Assembly: GCA_014191195.1 (NCBI GenBank)
Contig: BJGZ01000001.1
Coordinates: 1-64,000 of the forward strand
Direction: 5' to 3'
DNA length: 64,000 nucleotides
Origin: Chlorobiota bacterium
GTDB lineage: Bacteria; Bacteroidota; Ignavibacteria; Kapaibacteriales; UBA961
The notes under the pieces are model-generated. The model saw nothing but the letters and a program-made list of their open reading frames with translations. It was not told the DNA's origin and made no database searches. Numbering within the stretch: the first letter of the stretch is position 1; every line of letters starts with the position of its first letter. Shown here piece by piece: positions 18,284 to 27,304 of the stretch. The position numbers were made by a program, and so were the translations under genes.

Positions 18284-19828
18284 ATGACAGACAGAATACA
18301 ATTATTAGAAGCTCTTCGCCGTGAAGCTATGTTGGGTGGAGGAGAAAAGAGAATAGCCGAGCAGCATAAAAAAGGCAAGTTAACAGCCAGAGAAAGGCTT
18401 GAAATCCTATTAGATCCAGGTTCATTCGAAGAAAAGGATATGTTTGTTAGGCATCGGTCTACAAATTTTGGCATCGACAAACAACGTCCTTTAGGTGATG
18501 GTGTTATAACAGGTACAGGAACAATACATGGTAGAATTGTATGTGTTTTTTCGCAAGATTTCACTGTATTTGGTGGTTCGCTGTCTGAAACACATGCAGA
18601 AAAAATCTGCAAAATCATGGATTTAGCATTAAAAATTGGTGCTCCGATTATAGGCCTTAATGATTCTGGAGGAGCCAGAATTCAAGAAGGTGTTGTTTCT
18701 TTAGGTGGATATGCGGATATATTTTTAAGAAATACAATGGCAAGTGGAGTTATTCCACAGATATCGGTGATTTTGGGTCCATGTGCAGGTGGTGCTGTAT
18801 ATTCTCCTGCTATTACAGACTTCATTTTTATGACAAAGGGTAGCTCTTATATGTTTGTAACCGGCCCAAATGTTGTAAAAACTGTTACTCACGAAGAAGT
18901 TACTTTTGAAGAACTTGGTGGTGCCGAAACTCATGCATCTAAATCTGGTGTTGCCCATTTTGCTTGCGAAGATGAAATCGATTGTTTGCACCGAGTTCGT
19001 TCTTTAATGTCATATCTTCCTTCTGGTAATCAATCTGCTTTACCATATATACCAACAGCTGATACTGCTGATAGAAAATGCACTAAATTAGATACTATTA
19101 TTCCTGAAAATCCTAATCAGCCTTATGATATAAAGGACATCATAAAAGAAATTATAGATGAACAACAGTTTTTAGAAGTTCATGCTGATTTTGCCGAAAA
19201 TATTGTAGTTGGATTTGCCACATTAAATGGAAATCCAATCGGAATTATAGCTAATCAACCAGCATCCATGGCTGGTGTTTTAGACATCAATAGCTCTGTA
19301 AAAGGTGCTAGATTTGTACGGTTTTGTGACTGTTTTAATATCCCTTTGCTTGTTTTTGAAGATGTACCTGGTTTTCTTCCTGGAACAGATCAAGAATGGC
19401 GTGGAATCATTATTCAAGGTGCAAAATTACTCTATGCTTTTTGCGAAGCTACTGTACCAAAAGTGACAGTAATTACCAGAAAAGCATATGGTGGTGCTTA
19501 TGATGTTATGAACTCAAAGCATATTCGAGGTGATTATAATATTGCATGGCCAACAGCAGAAATTGCTGTTATGGGCGCAAAAGGTGCAGTTGAAATTCTA
19601 TTTAAAAAAGAAATAGATTCTGCCGAAAATCCACAAAGTAAAGCAGCCGAATTAGAAGCCTCTTATAATGAACAATTCTGTAATCCATATGCAGCAGCCG
19701 AAAGAGGCTATATAGACGATATAGTGATTCCGTCTGAAACCCGAATAAAACTTATTAAAGCTTTTACATTATTAGCCAATAAAAAAGATCATAATCCATG
19801 GAAAAAACACGGAAATATTCCTTTATAA
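18284..19828 (+). CDS. pccB: Acyl-CoA carboxylase beta (carboxyltransferase) subunit, propionyl-CoA carboxylase type
   Basis: 514 residues from the ATG at 18284. An in-frame upstream ATG at 18251 would add 11 residues that do not match the family, whereas [15 protein letters not shown] fits. Signatures are [31 protein letters not shown] (biotin/CoA oxyanion hole), [20 protein letters not shown] and [10 protein letters not shown]. The subunit transfers carboxyl from carboxybiotin to an acyl-CoA, most often propionyl-CoA. The methylmalonyl-CoA decarboxylase alpha subunit looks very similar. No biotin carboxylase or BCCP gene is in the window. Confidence 0.9.
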   Translation: MTDRIQLLEALRREAMLGGGEKRIAEQHKKGKLTARERLEILLDPGSFEEKDMFVRHRSTNFGIDKQRPLGDGVITGTGTIHGRIVCVFSQDFTVFGGSLSETHAEKICKIMDLALKIGAPIIGLNDSGGARIQEGVVSLGGYADIFLRNTMASGVIPQISVILGPCAGGAVYSPAITDFIFMTKGSSYMFVTGPNVVKTVTHEEVTFEELGGAETHASKSGVAHFACEDEIDCLHRVRSLMSYLPSGNQSALPYIPTADTADRKCTKLDTIIPENPNQPYDIKDIIKEIIDEQQFLEVHADFAENIVVGFATLNGNPIGIIANQPASMAGVLDINSSVKGARFVRFCDCFNIPLLVFEDVPGFLPGTDQEWRGIIIQGAKLLYAFCEATVPKVTVITRKAYGGAYDVMNSKHIRGDYNIAWPTAEIAVMGAKGAVEILFKKEIDSAENPQSKAAELEASYNEQFCNPYAAAERGYIDDIVIPSETRIKLIKAFTLLANKKDHNPWKKHGNIPL

Positions 19829-20697
19829 CAATATTCTCATTTCTTTGTTTTGTTATTCTATTTCTGGGTTTTACTCAAGGTTTTTCTCAGGATATTATAG
19901 CGGTAGAAAAATCAGATAATAAATGGATATATGCTTATAAAAATACTGGGCAACAGGCTTTTCCTGGTGAATGGAAATGGGCATTGGATTTTTATGAAGG
20001 CAATGCTATGGTAAGTTGTTTTAATGGATATATGGGTTTACTTAATGAAAAAGGGGAAATGGTTTTACCTTGTGAATATGATAATATAGGTGAATTACAT
20101 GATGGTCTTAGGGCAATTAGTAGAGAATATAAAGTTGGTTTTTGTGATGCAAATGGAACAATTGTTATCCCTATAACTTTTAGAAATGATTCACAAATAC
20201 TATCAGAGTTTTCTGAAGGATTAGCATGTGTATTGCAAGATGAAAATTATATTTTTATTGATAAACAAGGAAAGAAAGCCATAAATATAGAATTTGGTTT
20301 TTGGGGAGGTGCTGCAGTATATTATCTTCCACGATTCAAAGAAGGCTTATCTGTTGCCCATAAGAAGTATAAATTTGGTTTTATCGATAAAAAAGGAAAA
20401 TGGATCATAAAACCTCAATATGATGCAGCAGATGAATTTAGCGAAGGATTAGCTGCTGTTCGTAAAGGAAATAAAGTATTCTTTATCGATAATAAAGGAA
20501 AAAGGGCTTTTAAAAGGAATCTTGGATGCGTAGATGAAGGTTGTTGTGGCTTTATTTATGGAAAATTTATAAATGGTCAGGCAGAAGTTAATATAAGCAC
20601 AAGAATGCGTGGTAAGAGTAAACAAGATCAATATTGCGAAGAGATCAGAGCAATCATTGATAGACAAGGGAATATTATTAAAATTCTTGAAGAGTAG
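19798..20697 (+). CDS. WG-repeat-containing exported protein
   Basis: 299 residues with a signal peptide (MEKTRKYSF then a long hydrophobic core, cleavage after GFSQ near 31). At least four WG-type repeats follow, each with the pattern G-(F/Y)-(I/V)-(D/N)-x-x-G-(K/E) and a later (F/L)-x-(E/D)-G-L-A, for example near [15 protein letters not shown] and [12 protein letters not shown]-repeat proteins are common in this phylum and have no defined function. The start lies 31 nt inside the end of pccB in another frame. No later ATG would retain the signal peptide, so coupled translation is likely. Confidence 0.82.
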   Translation: MEKTRKYSFITIFSFLCFVILFLGFTQGFSQDIIAVEKSDNKWIYAYKNTGQQAFPGEWKWALDFYEGNAMVSCFNGYMGLLNEKGEMVLPCEYDNIGELHDGLRAISREYKVGFCDANGTIVIPITFRNDSQILSEFSEGLACVLQDENYIFIDKQGKKAINIEFGFWGGAAVYYLPRFKEGLSVAHKKYKFGFIDKKGKWIIKPQYDAADEFSEGLAAVRKGNKVFFIDNKGKRAFKRNLGCVDEGCCGFIYGKFINGQAEVNISTRMRGKSKQDQYCEEIRAIIDRQGNIIKILEE

Positions 20698-20711
20698 GAA
20701 GATTAAAACAA

Positions 20712-21287
20712 ATGAAATTAGACTATAATGCTCCTGTGATTCTTACTTTTTCACTTATTTCTACATTCGTGATGATATTGTCTTCCATAACAGGAGGCTT
20801 GTCAACCGAGTGGCTTTTTACGGCATGGCCATCTGGATTGCTTAATCCTTTAAGCTATATCAGAATGTTTACACATGTATTAGGACATGCCAATTGGGAA
20901 CATCTTTTTGGTAATCTTACTCTGATATTATTGATTGGGCCATTATTAGAAGAAAAACATGGTTCTAAAACTATGCTTATGATGATATTAATCACTGCAT
21001 GCATAACTGGTTTTTTAAGCATTTTTCTTTTAGGTTTTGGTTTATTAGGTGCTAGTGGTATTGTATTTATGTTTATACTCTTAAGTTCTTTTGCTAATAT
21101 TAAAACTGGACATCTTCCTTTAACTTTTGTGATTATTGTAATAGTTTTTTTAGGAAAAGAAGTATTTGCATCTTTTGCACATGATTCCATTTCTCAATTT
21201 GCTCATATTATTGGTGGTTTATGTGGAAGCACTTTTGGCTTCTTATCTAATAATGATGGAAAATCTACTCTTCTTCGTTCAAAATAA
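20712..21287 (+). CDS. Rhomboid-family intramembrane serine protease
   Basis: 191 residues with about six transmembrane helices. The catalytic Ser is in LLGASGIVFM (GASG, about residue 115) and the catalytic His in FAHIIGGLCG (about 159). The HANWEHLFGN motif with Asn in helix 2 is also typical. Rhomboids cleave transmembrane substrates inside the membrane; the substrate here is unknown. The gene starts 14 nt after the WG-repeat gene and ends 2 nt before the ArfB gene, so it is part of a tightly packed operon. Confidence 0.88.
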   Translation: MKLDYNAPVILTFSLISTFVMILSSITGGLSTEWLFTAWPSGLLNPLSYIRMFTHVLGHANWEHLFGNLTLILLIGPLLEEKHGSKTMLMMILITACITGFLSIFLLGFGLLGASGIVFMFILLSSFANIKTGHLPLTFVIIVIVFLGKEVFASFAHDSISQFAHIIGGLCGSTFGFLSNNDGKSTLLRSK

Positions 21288-21289
21288 TA

Positions 21290-21736
21290 ATGCATCCTCA
21301 ACAAGATTTATATATCAATGAATCCTATCATATTCCTGTGCAATTATTAGAAATGAGGGCTGTTAGGTCGTCTGGTCCGGGTGGACAACATGTAAACAAA
21401 GTATCTACAAAAGTTGAATTACATTATCATATTCATGATGCTTTTCATTTGCCTTATGATGTTATTTCTAGAATTGTTTCTTATTCATCTATAAAATTTG
21501 ATGTTGATGGGCATATCCTTATCACAAGTCAAAAATATAGAAGTCAAAAAGATAATGCAGAGGATACATTACTTAAATTAAAAGCTATCATATTAAGAGC
21601 AATAATTCGTCCTAAAATTCGGAAAACTACAAAACCCACTTTTGCTGGAAGACAAGAGAGAATAGCAAATAAAAAGAAAAGAGGTATGATTAAACAACAA
21701 AGACAATTAGGAAAAGTTATTCCACATGAAGAATAA
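21290..21736 (+). CDS. arfB: Alternative ribosome-rescue factor / peptidyl-tRNA hydrolase ArfB
   Basis: 148 residues, matching ArfB (YaeJ) length. The hydrolytic GGQ motif occurs in SSGPGGQHVNKVST near residue 32. The C-terminal tail is highly basic (RQERIANKKKRGMIKQQRQLGK), as needed to reach into the mRNA channel of stalled ribosomes. It releases peptides from non-stop ribosomes without a codon. Class-I release factors are more than twice as long, so this is not PrfA or PrfB. Its 3' end overlaps the desaturase gene by 11 nt. Confidence 0.92.
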   Translation: MHPQQDLYINESYHIPVQLLEMRAVRSSGPGGQHVNKVSTKVELHYHIHDAFHLPYDVISRIVSYSSIKFDVDGHILITSQKYRSQKDNAEDTLLKLKAIILRAIIRPKIRKTTKPTFAGRQERIANKKKRGMIKQQRQLGKVIPHEE

Positions 21737-23210
21737 AGTTATTGTAATTGGTGCTGGTATTGGTGGTATGACATCGGCTTTGCTTTTAGCAAGTAAAGGT
21801 TATGATATTACAATCATAGAAAAAAATAATGCAGCTGGTGGAAGAATGCGCCGTATATATCATAATGAATGTGTATTTGATGCAGGCCCTTCATTAATCA
21901 CAATGCCTTTTATTTTACAAGATTTTATTCAAAGTTTAGGTTTCGGAAAACAATTATCAGATTATATTGATCTATTACCAATCCATCCTATTTGTCATTA
22001 TAAATGGTCTGATTCATCTTCTTTAGATTTTTATACAGATAAAAAATCTATGCATAAGGCACTTCAAGAATTTTCTGGTAGTAATTCTATCCAAGAATTT
22101 GAATTCTATCTTGCACATGCACAAAAAGTGTATTCAGCAACTAAAGATGTATTCTTATTTAATCCTTTTGATGGTTTTTTAGAGTTTTTTAAAACAAAAA
22201 ATCTTCCTTTATTACCACAACTTCCTTTGCTTCGTTTTACAAAAGGGTTTCATGATCATAATGCTTCTTATTTTTCTGATAAAAAGCTGATTCAACTTTT
22301 TGACAGATTTGCAACGTATAATGGATCTTCTCCTTATAAAGCCCCTGCAACATTAATGGTAATTCCATATATAGAATGGAATTATGGTGGATGGTATCCT
22401 AAAGGTGGGATTTATTCTATTGCAGAGACATATCTACAACTTTGTAATGAATTAGGAATATCAATTATATATGATACCGAAGTTAAAAAGATACATTGTA
22501 ATAATGGTAGAGCAGAATCTGTAGAAACAAGTTCGGGTACTTTATTAAAAGCAGATTATATAATCTCAAATAGTGATGTTTATCACACAAGAACAAAGCT
22601 ATTAGGAAGAAATTCGGAAAAAATGCCTGATTTATCATCTTCGGGATTTGTAATCCTTTTAGCAATGAAAAAAAATCCATTTTCTATGAAACATCATACA
22701 GTTTTGTTCTCTGATGATTATCAAAGAGAATTTCATGAGATTTTTATGGAAGAAATCCCACCACAGAACATGACAGTATATATAAGTGTTTCTTCAATAA
22801 CTGATGCATCTCAGGCACAAGGTGAAAAAGAAAATTGGTTTATTTTGGTAAATACTCCGTCAAATTCCTTAAACATGCAATGGAATAATGATGAGCAACA
22901 TTTTTATGCAGAAAAGATTTTTAAGCAGATTGATAAGTATTATCCTGAATTCGAGGCTTATATTGATGGGGAGCCAAGATATATATCACCAAAACATTTC
23001 TCAGAAGATTTTAATGCTACCGGAGGTTCTTTATATGGATCTTCGTCTAATTCTATGTTTAGTGCTTTTCTAAGACCAAAAAACAGAGATACTAAGATAA
23101 AAAATCTGTTTTATTGCGGTGGAAGTTCTCATCCTGGAGGTGGTATTCCATTAGTAATACTTTCTGGACAATTTGCCGCTAAGGCAATTATGGAATCTAA
23201 GAATCTTTAA
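21726..23210 (+). CDS. Phytoene desaturase-type carotenoid oxidoreductase (CrtI/CrtD family)
   Basis: 494 residues. The N-terminal FAD-binding motif is VIGAGIGGMTSALLLAS with Glu in IIEKN, followed by AGGRMRR and DAGPSLITMP, all CrtI-family. The C-terminal FYCGGSSHPGGGIPLVILSG is the CrtI signature. It should introduce double bonds into a C40 or C30 carotenoid or a hydroxylated derivative. CrtI and CrtD (1-hydroxycarotenoid 3,4-desaturase) cannot be separated by eye. No phytoene synthase gene is in the window. The start overlaps ArfB by 11 nt and the end overlaps the convergent FISUMP gene by 14 nt. Confidence 0.86.
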   Translation: MKNKVIVIGAGIGGMTSALLLASKGYDITIIEKNNAAGGRMRRIYHNECVFDAGPSLITMPFILQDFIQSLGFGKQLSDYIDLLPIHPICHYKWSDSSSLDFYTDKKSMHKALQEFSGSNSIQEFEFYLAHAQKVYSATKDVFLFNPFDGFLEFFKTKNLPLLPQLPLLRFTKGFHDHNASYFSDKKLIQLFDRFATYNGSSPYKAPATLMVIPYIEWNYGGWYPKGGIYSIAETYLQLCNELGISIIYDTEVKKIHCNNGRAESVETSSGTLLKADYIISNSDVYHTRTKLLGRNSEKMPDLSSSGFVILLAMKKNPFSMKHHTVLFSDDYQREFHEIFMEEIPPQNMTVYISVSSITDASQAQGEKENWFILVNTPSNSLNMQWNNDEQHFYAEKIFKQIDKYYPEFEAYIDGEPRYISPKHFSEDFNATGGSLYGSSSNSMFSAFLRPKNRDTKIKNLFYCGGSSHPGGGIPLVILSGQFAAKAIMESKNL

Positions 23211-23874
23211 TACATCTGATAGCGAACCCACAACCCTTTTTATACATATATCTATACACATAATTTCCTTCACTGTTTAGATAACGTCCCCATGCATTTT
23301 CATTATTACTAGCCGAAGAACTCCACCAATATCCAAAGTATTCAATAAAAGAAAAGGAGCCATTATAACTACGAAATCCGCCAGGAAGTGCATAAAACCT
23401 ACTTGTATTTGTTCCATTAGCACCATTTTGCCAACCAGAATTAGATTTTATCGAGCCTCCATCATTATTGACATCATTTCCAAGTTGAATAAGTTCTTCA
23501 TCAGTAGGAATATGCCATCCCAAAGGTGCTAGCCCACGTGGATCAGTGATTGCATACCAATTATACAATTTCCCATACAATAAAGCATTAAAAGGATTAT
23601 TATCATAATAACAATAAGCAGGCTTACCTTGCTCTGAAGCTTCTATCCACTCTAAAGCTGTTTTAGCTTCTGGTATGGGGTCACCATTTCTAAAATGTGT
23701 AACCTTAAAATTAGAATTTAGCCAAAATTGATTTCCAATTTGCACTGAATCATAGCCATTTCCATCAATATCAACAATTGGATATGGCTTTGAATTAGTA
23801 TCTGGATTAGAAATATCACAAGAACTACAAAGCACAAACAATAAAAACAATAATGAAAAATACATATTATTCAT
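23197..23874 (-). CDS. FISUMP-domain lipoprotein
   Basis: 225 residues. A lipoprotein signal peptide ends with LCSSC (Cys19). Then come VQIGNQFWLNSNF, KLYNWYA, PLGWHIPTDEE, LPGGFRS, YWWSSS and GFAIRCIKD, which define the Fibrobacter succinogenes major-paralogous (FISUMP) domain, common in Bacteroidota. The role is unknown; these are cell-surface or outer-membrane lipoproteins. The 3' end overlaps the desaturase gene by 14 nt, tail to tail. Confidence 0.88.
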   Translation of the reverse strand: MNNMYFSLLFLLFVLCSSCDISNPDTNSKPYPIVDIDGNGYDSVQIGNQFWLNSNFKVTHFRNGDPIPEAKTALEWIEASEQGKPAYCYYDNNPFNALLYGKLYNWYAITDPRGLAPLGWHIPTDEELIQLGNDVNNDGGSIKSNSGWQNGANGTNTSRFYALPGGFRSYNGSFSFIEYFGYWWSSSASNNENAWGRYLNSEGNYVYRYMYKKGCGFAIRCIKDS

Positions 23875-23892
23875 AGAATGACTATTGAGGAA

Positions 23893-25062
23893 TTAAGCAT
23901 TAAGAATTTGCCTAGCCATAACAAGCTTTTGTATTTCGCTTGTTCCTTCGCCAATGGTTAAAAGCTTTACATCACGATAGTATTTTTCTACTGGGTATTC
24001 TTTTATATAACCATAGCCACCATGGATTTGAACAGATTCTTCAGCTGCCCTTACAGCTATTTCACTTGCATAGTACTTTGCTTGAGATGCCTGTAAAGTT
24101 ATAGCTTCACCATTATCTTTCATCCATGCAGTTTTCATAGTAAGTAATCTGGAAGCCTCTATTTCCATTGCCATTTTAGCTAATTTAAACTGTATGCCTT
24201 GCATATCTGCTAAACGCATATTGAACTGCTTTCTTTCTACAGAATATTTAAGTGATGCATCAAAAGCTCCTTGAGCTAATCCTACAGAAAGTGCAGCAAT
24301 AGAAATTCTGCCACCATCTAATATTTGTAAAGCCTGTATGAATCCTTCTCCTTCACTACCAATCAAATGGCTAGCAGGAACACGCACATTGTCAAACGTT
24401 AAAGAAGCAGTATCGCTACAACGCATACCAAGCTTATTCTCTTTTTTACTAGCATAAAATCCCGACATAGATTTATCGATTGCAAAAGCAGAAATCCCCT
24501 TTTTTCCTTTTGATGAATCTGTTACTGCCATAATTACAGCAATATCGCCAACATTTCCATGTGTAATAAAGTTTTTCGATCCATTGAGTATATAATAATC
24601 TCCGTCACGTATAGCTGTAGTTTGAGTTCCACCTGCATCGCTTCCTGCGCTCGGTTCTGTTAAACCCCAAGCTCCCATTGTTTCGCCTTTGGCAAGACGT
24701 GGAATATACTTTTGCTTCACTTCTTCATTTGCAAATTTCAAAATATGATTTGTACACAAACCATTATGTGCTGCAACACCCAAAGCTATTGATGGACAAG
24801 CATTTGCAATTGCTTCTACTATAATCGCATATTCTTGATAGCCAAGTCCGCTTCCACCATATTCGGTTGGAACAAGGATACCAAGAAAACCTAATTCTCC
24901 AAGTTTAGCAAATATTTCATGGGGAAATTCTTGGCTTTCATCATAGTGAAGAGCATAAGGTCTAATTTCTGTATTAGCAAATGATTCAGCAAGGCTTTTA
25001 ATGGCTAATAAATCATCTGATAAGCTAAAATTTGGTGTAGATATATATTCATTTTCTGACAT
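23893..25062 (-). CDS. Acyl-CoA dehydrogenase
   Basis: 389 residues, the standard length of short/medium-chain acyl-CoA dehydrogenases. The FAD-binding motifs are GAWGLTEPSAGSD and FITHGNVGD. The C-terminal motif QIHGGYGYIKEYPVEKYYRD is followed by IGEGTSEIQ, which carries the catalytic Glu. It oxidises an acyl-CoA to the trans-2-enoyl-CoA and passes electrons to ETF. Butyryl-CoA or a branched-chain acyl-CoA is plausible. The carboxylase at 18284 could act in the same degradative route, but this is inference. Confidence 0.93.
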   Translation of the reverse strand: MSENEYISTPNFSLSDDLLAIKSLAESFANTEIRPYALHYDESQEFPHEIFAKLGELGFLGILVPTEYGGSGLGYQEYAIIVEAIANACPSIALGVAAHNGLCTNHILKFANEEVKQKYIPRLAKGETMGAWGLTEPSAGSDAGGTQTTAIRDGDYYILNGSKNFITHGNVGDIAVIMAVTDSSKGKKGISAFAIDKSMSGFYASKKENKLGMRCSDTASLTFDNVRVPASHLIGSEGEGFIQALQILDGGRISIAALSVGLAQGAFDASLKYSVERKQFNMRLADMQGIQFKLAKMAMEIEASRLLTMKTAWMKDNGEAITLQASQAKYYASEIAVRAAEESVQIHGGYGYIKEYPVEKYYRDVKLLTIGEGTSEIQKLVMARQILNA

Positions 25063-25184
25063 GAGGAAATTCCATTAGAACAAAAAATACAGGTGAAAAG
25101 CTGTGCAAATTACTGAAAAAAGCAAAAGCATCTTCTATTTAATCATAATGCCTAAACTTTATGGTATACATCAAAGTTCAATAA

Positions 25185-26243
25185 TTAACGCTTTAATGCA
25201 AAAGAAATACATGTTCCACTTTCTGGAACACTTTTAATCTTTAAATGAGAATTATGTGCTTCAAGAATATGTTTAACAATAGCTAAACCCAAACCACTGC
25301 CGCCAACAGTTCTCGATCTATCTTTATCTACCCTATAAAACCTTTCAAAAATTCTATCTTGATGCTCTGTTGCAATACCAATACCAGTATCTTTAATATT
25401 GATAATTACATCTGCAATATGTATATCGGTATAAATCTGTACATTTCCACCAGATTTATTGTATTTAATAGCATTTTCTATAAGATTAGTTAATGCTTGT
25501 CCAATTCTTTCTTTATCTCCATATACAGTAATTTCTTCATTTCCGATATCATTAATCAATTGAACTTGATATTGTTGGGCTTGATATTCCAAAGCAGTTA
25601 ATACATCCTTGATTATATCAACAAGATTGAAATACCGATAACTCATCCGCATTTCCCCAGACTCAATTTTTGAAATATCTATTAAATCTGATAATAATAC
25701 ATTTAATCGAATTGCATTTGCATGTGCCCTTTCTACAAATCTTCTTCTAACCTGATTATCATCTATTGCACCGTCTAAAAGTGTTTCTAAATACCCTTGT
25801 ATAGAAAAAATTGGTGTTCTTAATTCATGGGATACATTTCCCAAAAATTGACTTCTTACATGCTCTAATTTTTTTAATTCTGCTATATCTTTAGATGCTT
25901 TATCAGCAAGAATATTTATTGCCTCTGCTGTTCTTTTAAATTCTGAAAAATAGATATCCTGAAGATGCACTCTTTCTGAAGGAAGACCTCCAATTACATG
26001 ATGCGCAGTATTCACCATCATTTCTAATGGCTTTTCTACATTTTTTTTATTAAATGATTGTACAAAAAACAAACTAATTGCTAATGTAAAACCTGATATA
26101 ACTATGATAATTAATGTAATATTACTTTGATAATGAGGAAAAAGAACGGCGAGCACAATAATAAGTATTAAACACTGTAAGCATATAATGATAGAAGTAT
26201 ATCGATATAATGCCGATGCGATTTTTATAGAGATAGTTGCCAA
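25185..26243 (-). CDS. Membrane sensor histidine kinase (PhoR-like)
   Basis: 352 residues. Two transmembrane helices (about 15-35 and 43-61) are separated by only a few residues, so there is almost no periplasmic sensor domain. A HAMP-like linker (about 65-125) follows. The dimerisation and phosphoacceptor motif is NVSHELRTP with His139. The ATPase motifs are NLIENAIKYN (N box), DTGIGI (G1) and GGSGLGLAI (G2). It is an orphan here: no response regulator is adjacent, but two OmpR-type regulators lie at 34864 and 40478. The short sensor and the sequence style resemble PhoR. Confidence 0.9.
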   Translation of the reverse strand: MATISIKIASALYRYTSIIICLQCLILIIVLAVLFPHYQSNITLIIIVISGFTLAISLFFVQSFNKKNVEKPLEMMVNTAHHVIGGLPSERVHLQDIYFSEFKRTAEAINILADKASKDIAELKKLEHVRSQFLGNVSHELRTPIFSIQGYLETLLDGAIDDNQVRRRFVERAHANAIRLNVLLSDLIDISKIESGEMRMSYRYFNLVDIIKDVLTALEYQAQQYQVQLINDIGNEEITVYGDKERIGQALTNLIENAIKYNKSGGNVQIYTDIHIADVIINIKDTGIGIATEHQDRIFERFYRVDKDRSRTVGGSGLGLAIVKHILEAHNSHLKIKSVPESGTCISFALKR

Positions 26244-26328
26244 AATAATATGCAGTAAAAGTGAATGAATATATCGTTCAAGATAGTAAAATTATAATAC
26301 TCAGATTGTGAAATTTCAATAATATACA

Positions 26329-27240
26329 CTATCCTTTTAAGGATAAATGATTGTTTCCTACATTATATTCAATGAGGTGATCTTTAATTAAGGAAGGAAT
26401 TATAGATTCTTTAAACCATGTGATATCTATTTCATTTGGATTCTGTTTTAGAATACTATGTAATACATCATTAAGATGATGTCCTAATTGATGATCATTC
26501 CTCAAAAACTCAATCGTTTTTCCCCTCCAAAGTCTATTGGGTATATTCCTAAAACTTGCTTCAGTTTTTTTTGATTTTGTAGGCTTAATGTGATAAAGCG
26601 AGGGATTATTTCTGTATAAGCAATCTGGAATAGGACATAATATACATTTGGGATTTTGTGCTTTACAAAATGAAGATCCGATATCCATTAAAGCTTGATG
26701 CCATGAAGAAGAAAAGTCTCTTGGATATATATGCTCAGCTATAGTTTTAACCTCACTTTTTGTTTTTGTATCATAAATATCTAAGCCAAAAACTCTTGAA
26801 TATATTCTATACATATTTATATCAATTACAGAGATATTGTGCTTAAATGCAAAAGATAAAATGGCTGATGCTGTATATGTACCAATGCCGGGTAAAGACA
26901 ATAAATCTGAATAATTACTTGGAATATTGCCATTAAATGTGTCCACGATTTGCTTTGCGCAATCTCTTAATCTAATAGCTCTATTATTATAACCCATGCC
27001 TTGCCAAGCAATAATCATTTGGGCATTAGTAGCATTTGATAATTTTTCTATTGTTGGAAATGTGTTAAGGAATTCTGGAAATTTTAATGCAATTCTAGAT
27101 GCTTGTGTTTGCTGAAGCATATATTCAGACAAAAGAACATGATAAGAATCAGGTGCTTCATTTCGCCATGGATATACTTTTTGATTATTATCAAACCATG
27201 TCAGTATTGTTGAATGCAGAAAAGTATAATCCATAAACAT
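26329..27240 (-). CDS. mutY: MutY-like A/G-specific adenine DNA glycosylase (short form)
   Basis: 303 residues. The helix-hairpin-helix glycosylase core is intact: YPWR near 23, LLSEYMLQQTQ with catalytic Glu39, PGIGTYTA at about 117-124 and VID with catalytic Asp140. An iron-sulfur loop follows, with Cys192, Cys199, Cys202 and Cys207, spaced x6-x2-x4; most MutY proteins have x5 in the last gap. Only about 90 residues remain after the cluster, too few for a full NUDIX-like 8-oxoG recognition domain. It should remove adenine opposite 8-oxoguanine, but specificity may differ. ATG at 27234 is an equally possible start. Confidence 0.85.
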   Translation of the reverse strand: MFMDYTFLHSTILTWFDNNQKVYPWRNEAPDSYHVLLSEYMLQQTQASRIALKFPEFLNTFPTIEKLSNATNAQMIIAWQGMGYNNRAIRLRDCAKQIVDTFNGNIPSNYSDLLSLPGIGTYTASAILSFAFKHNISVIDINMYRIYSRVFGLDIYDTKTKSEVKTIAEHIYPRDFSSSWHQALMDIGSSFCKAQNPKCILCPIPDCLYRNNPSLYHIKPTKSKKTEASFRNIPNRLWRGKTIEFLRNDHQLGHHLNDVLHSILKQNPNEIDITWFKESIIPSLIKDHLIEYNVGNNHLSLKG

Positions 27241-27248
27241 AAATAGAT

Positions 27249-27284
27249 AAAAAAAACCGACACATTACAGTAAATATGTCGGTT
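27249..27284 (-). terminator. Intrinsic terminator of the 27305 lipoprotein gene
   Basis: An inverted repeat pairs AACCGACA (27255-27262) with TGTCGGTT (27277-27284), 8 bp with a 14-nt loop. Read on the minus strand, the stem is followed by a run of T residues (27255 down to 27249). It sits just past the stop of the minus-strand lipoprotein gene and just before mutY. Confidence 0.8.
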
Positions 27285-27304
27285 GTAAAATATCATAATT
27301 GATA

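Noticed and set aside
18196-18618. A 140-codon minus-strand open frame
   Set aside because: It overlaps the start of the carboxylase gene antisense; composition is that of a shadow frame.
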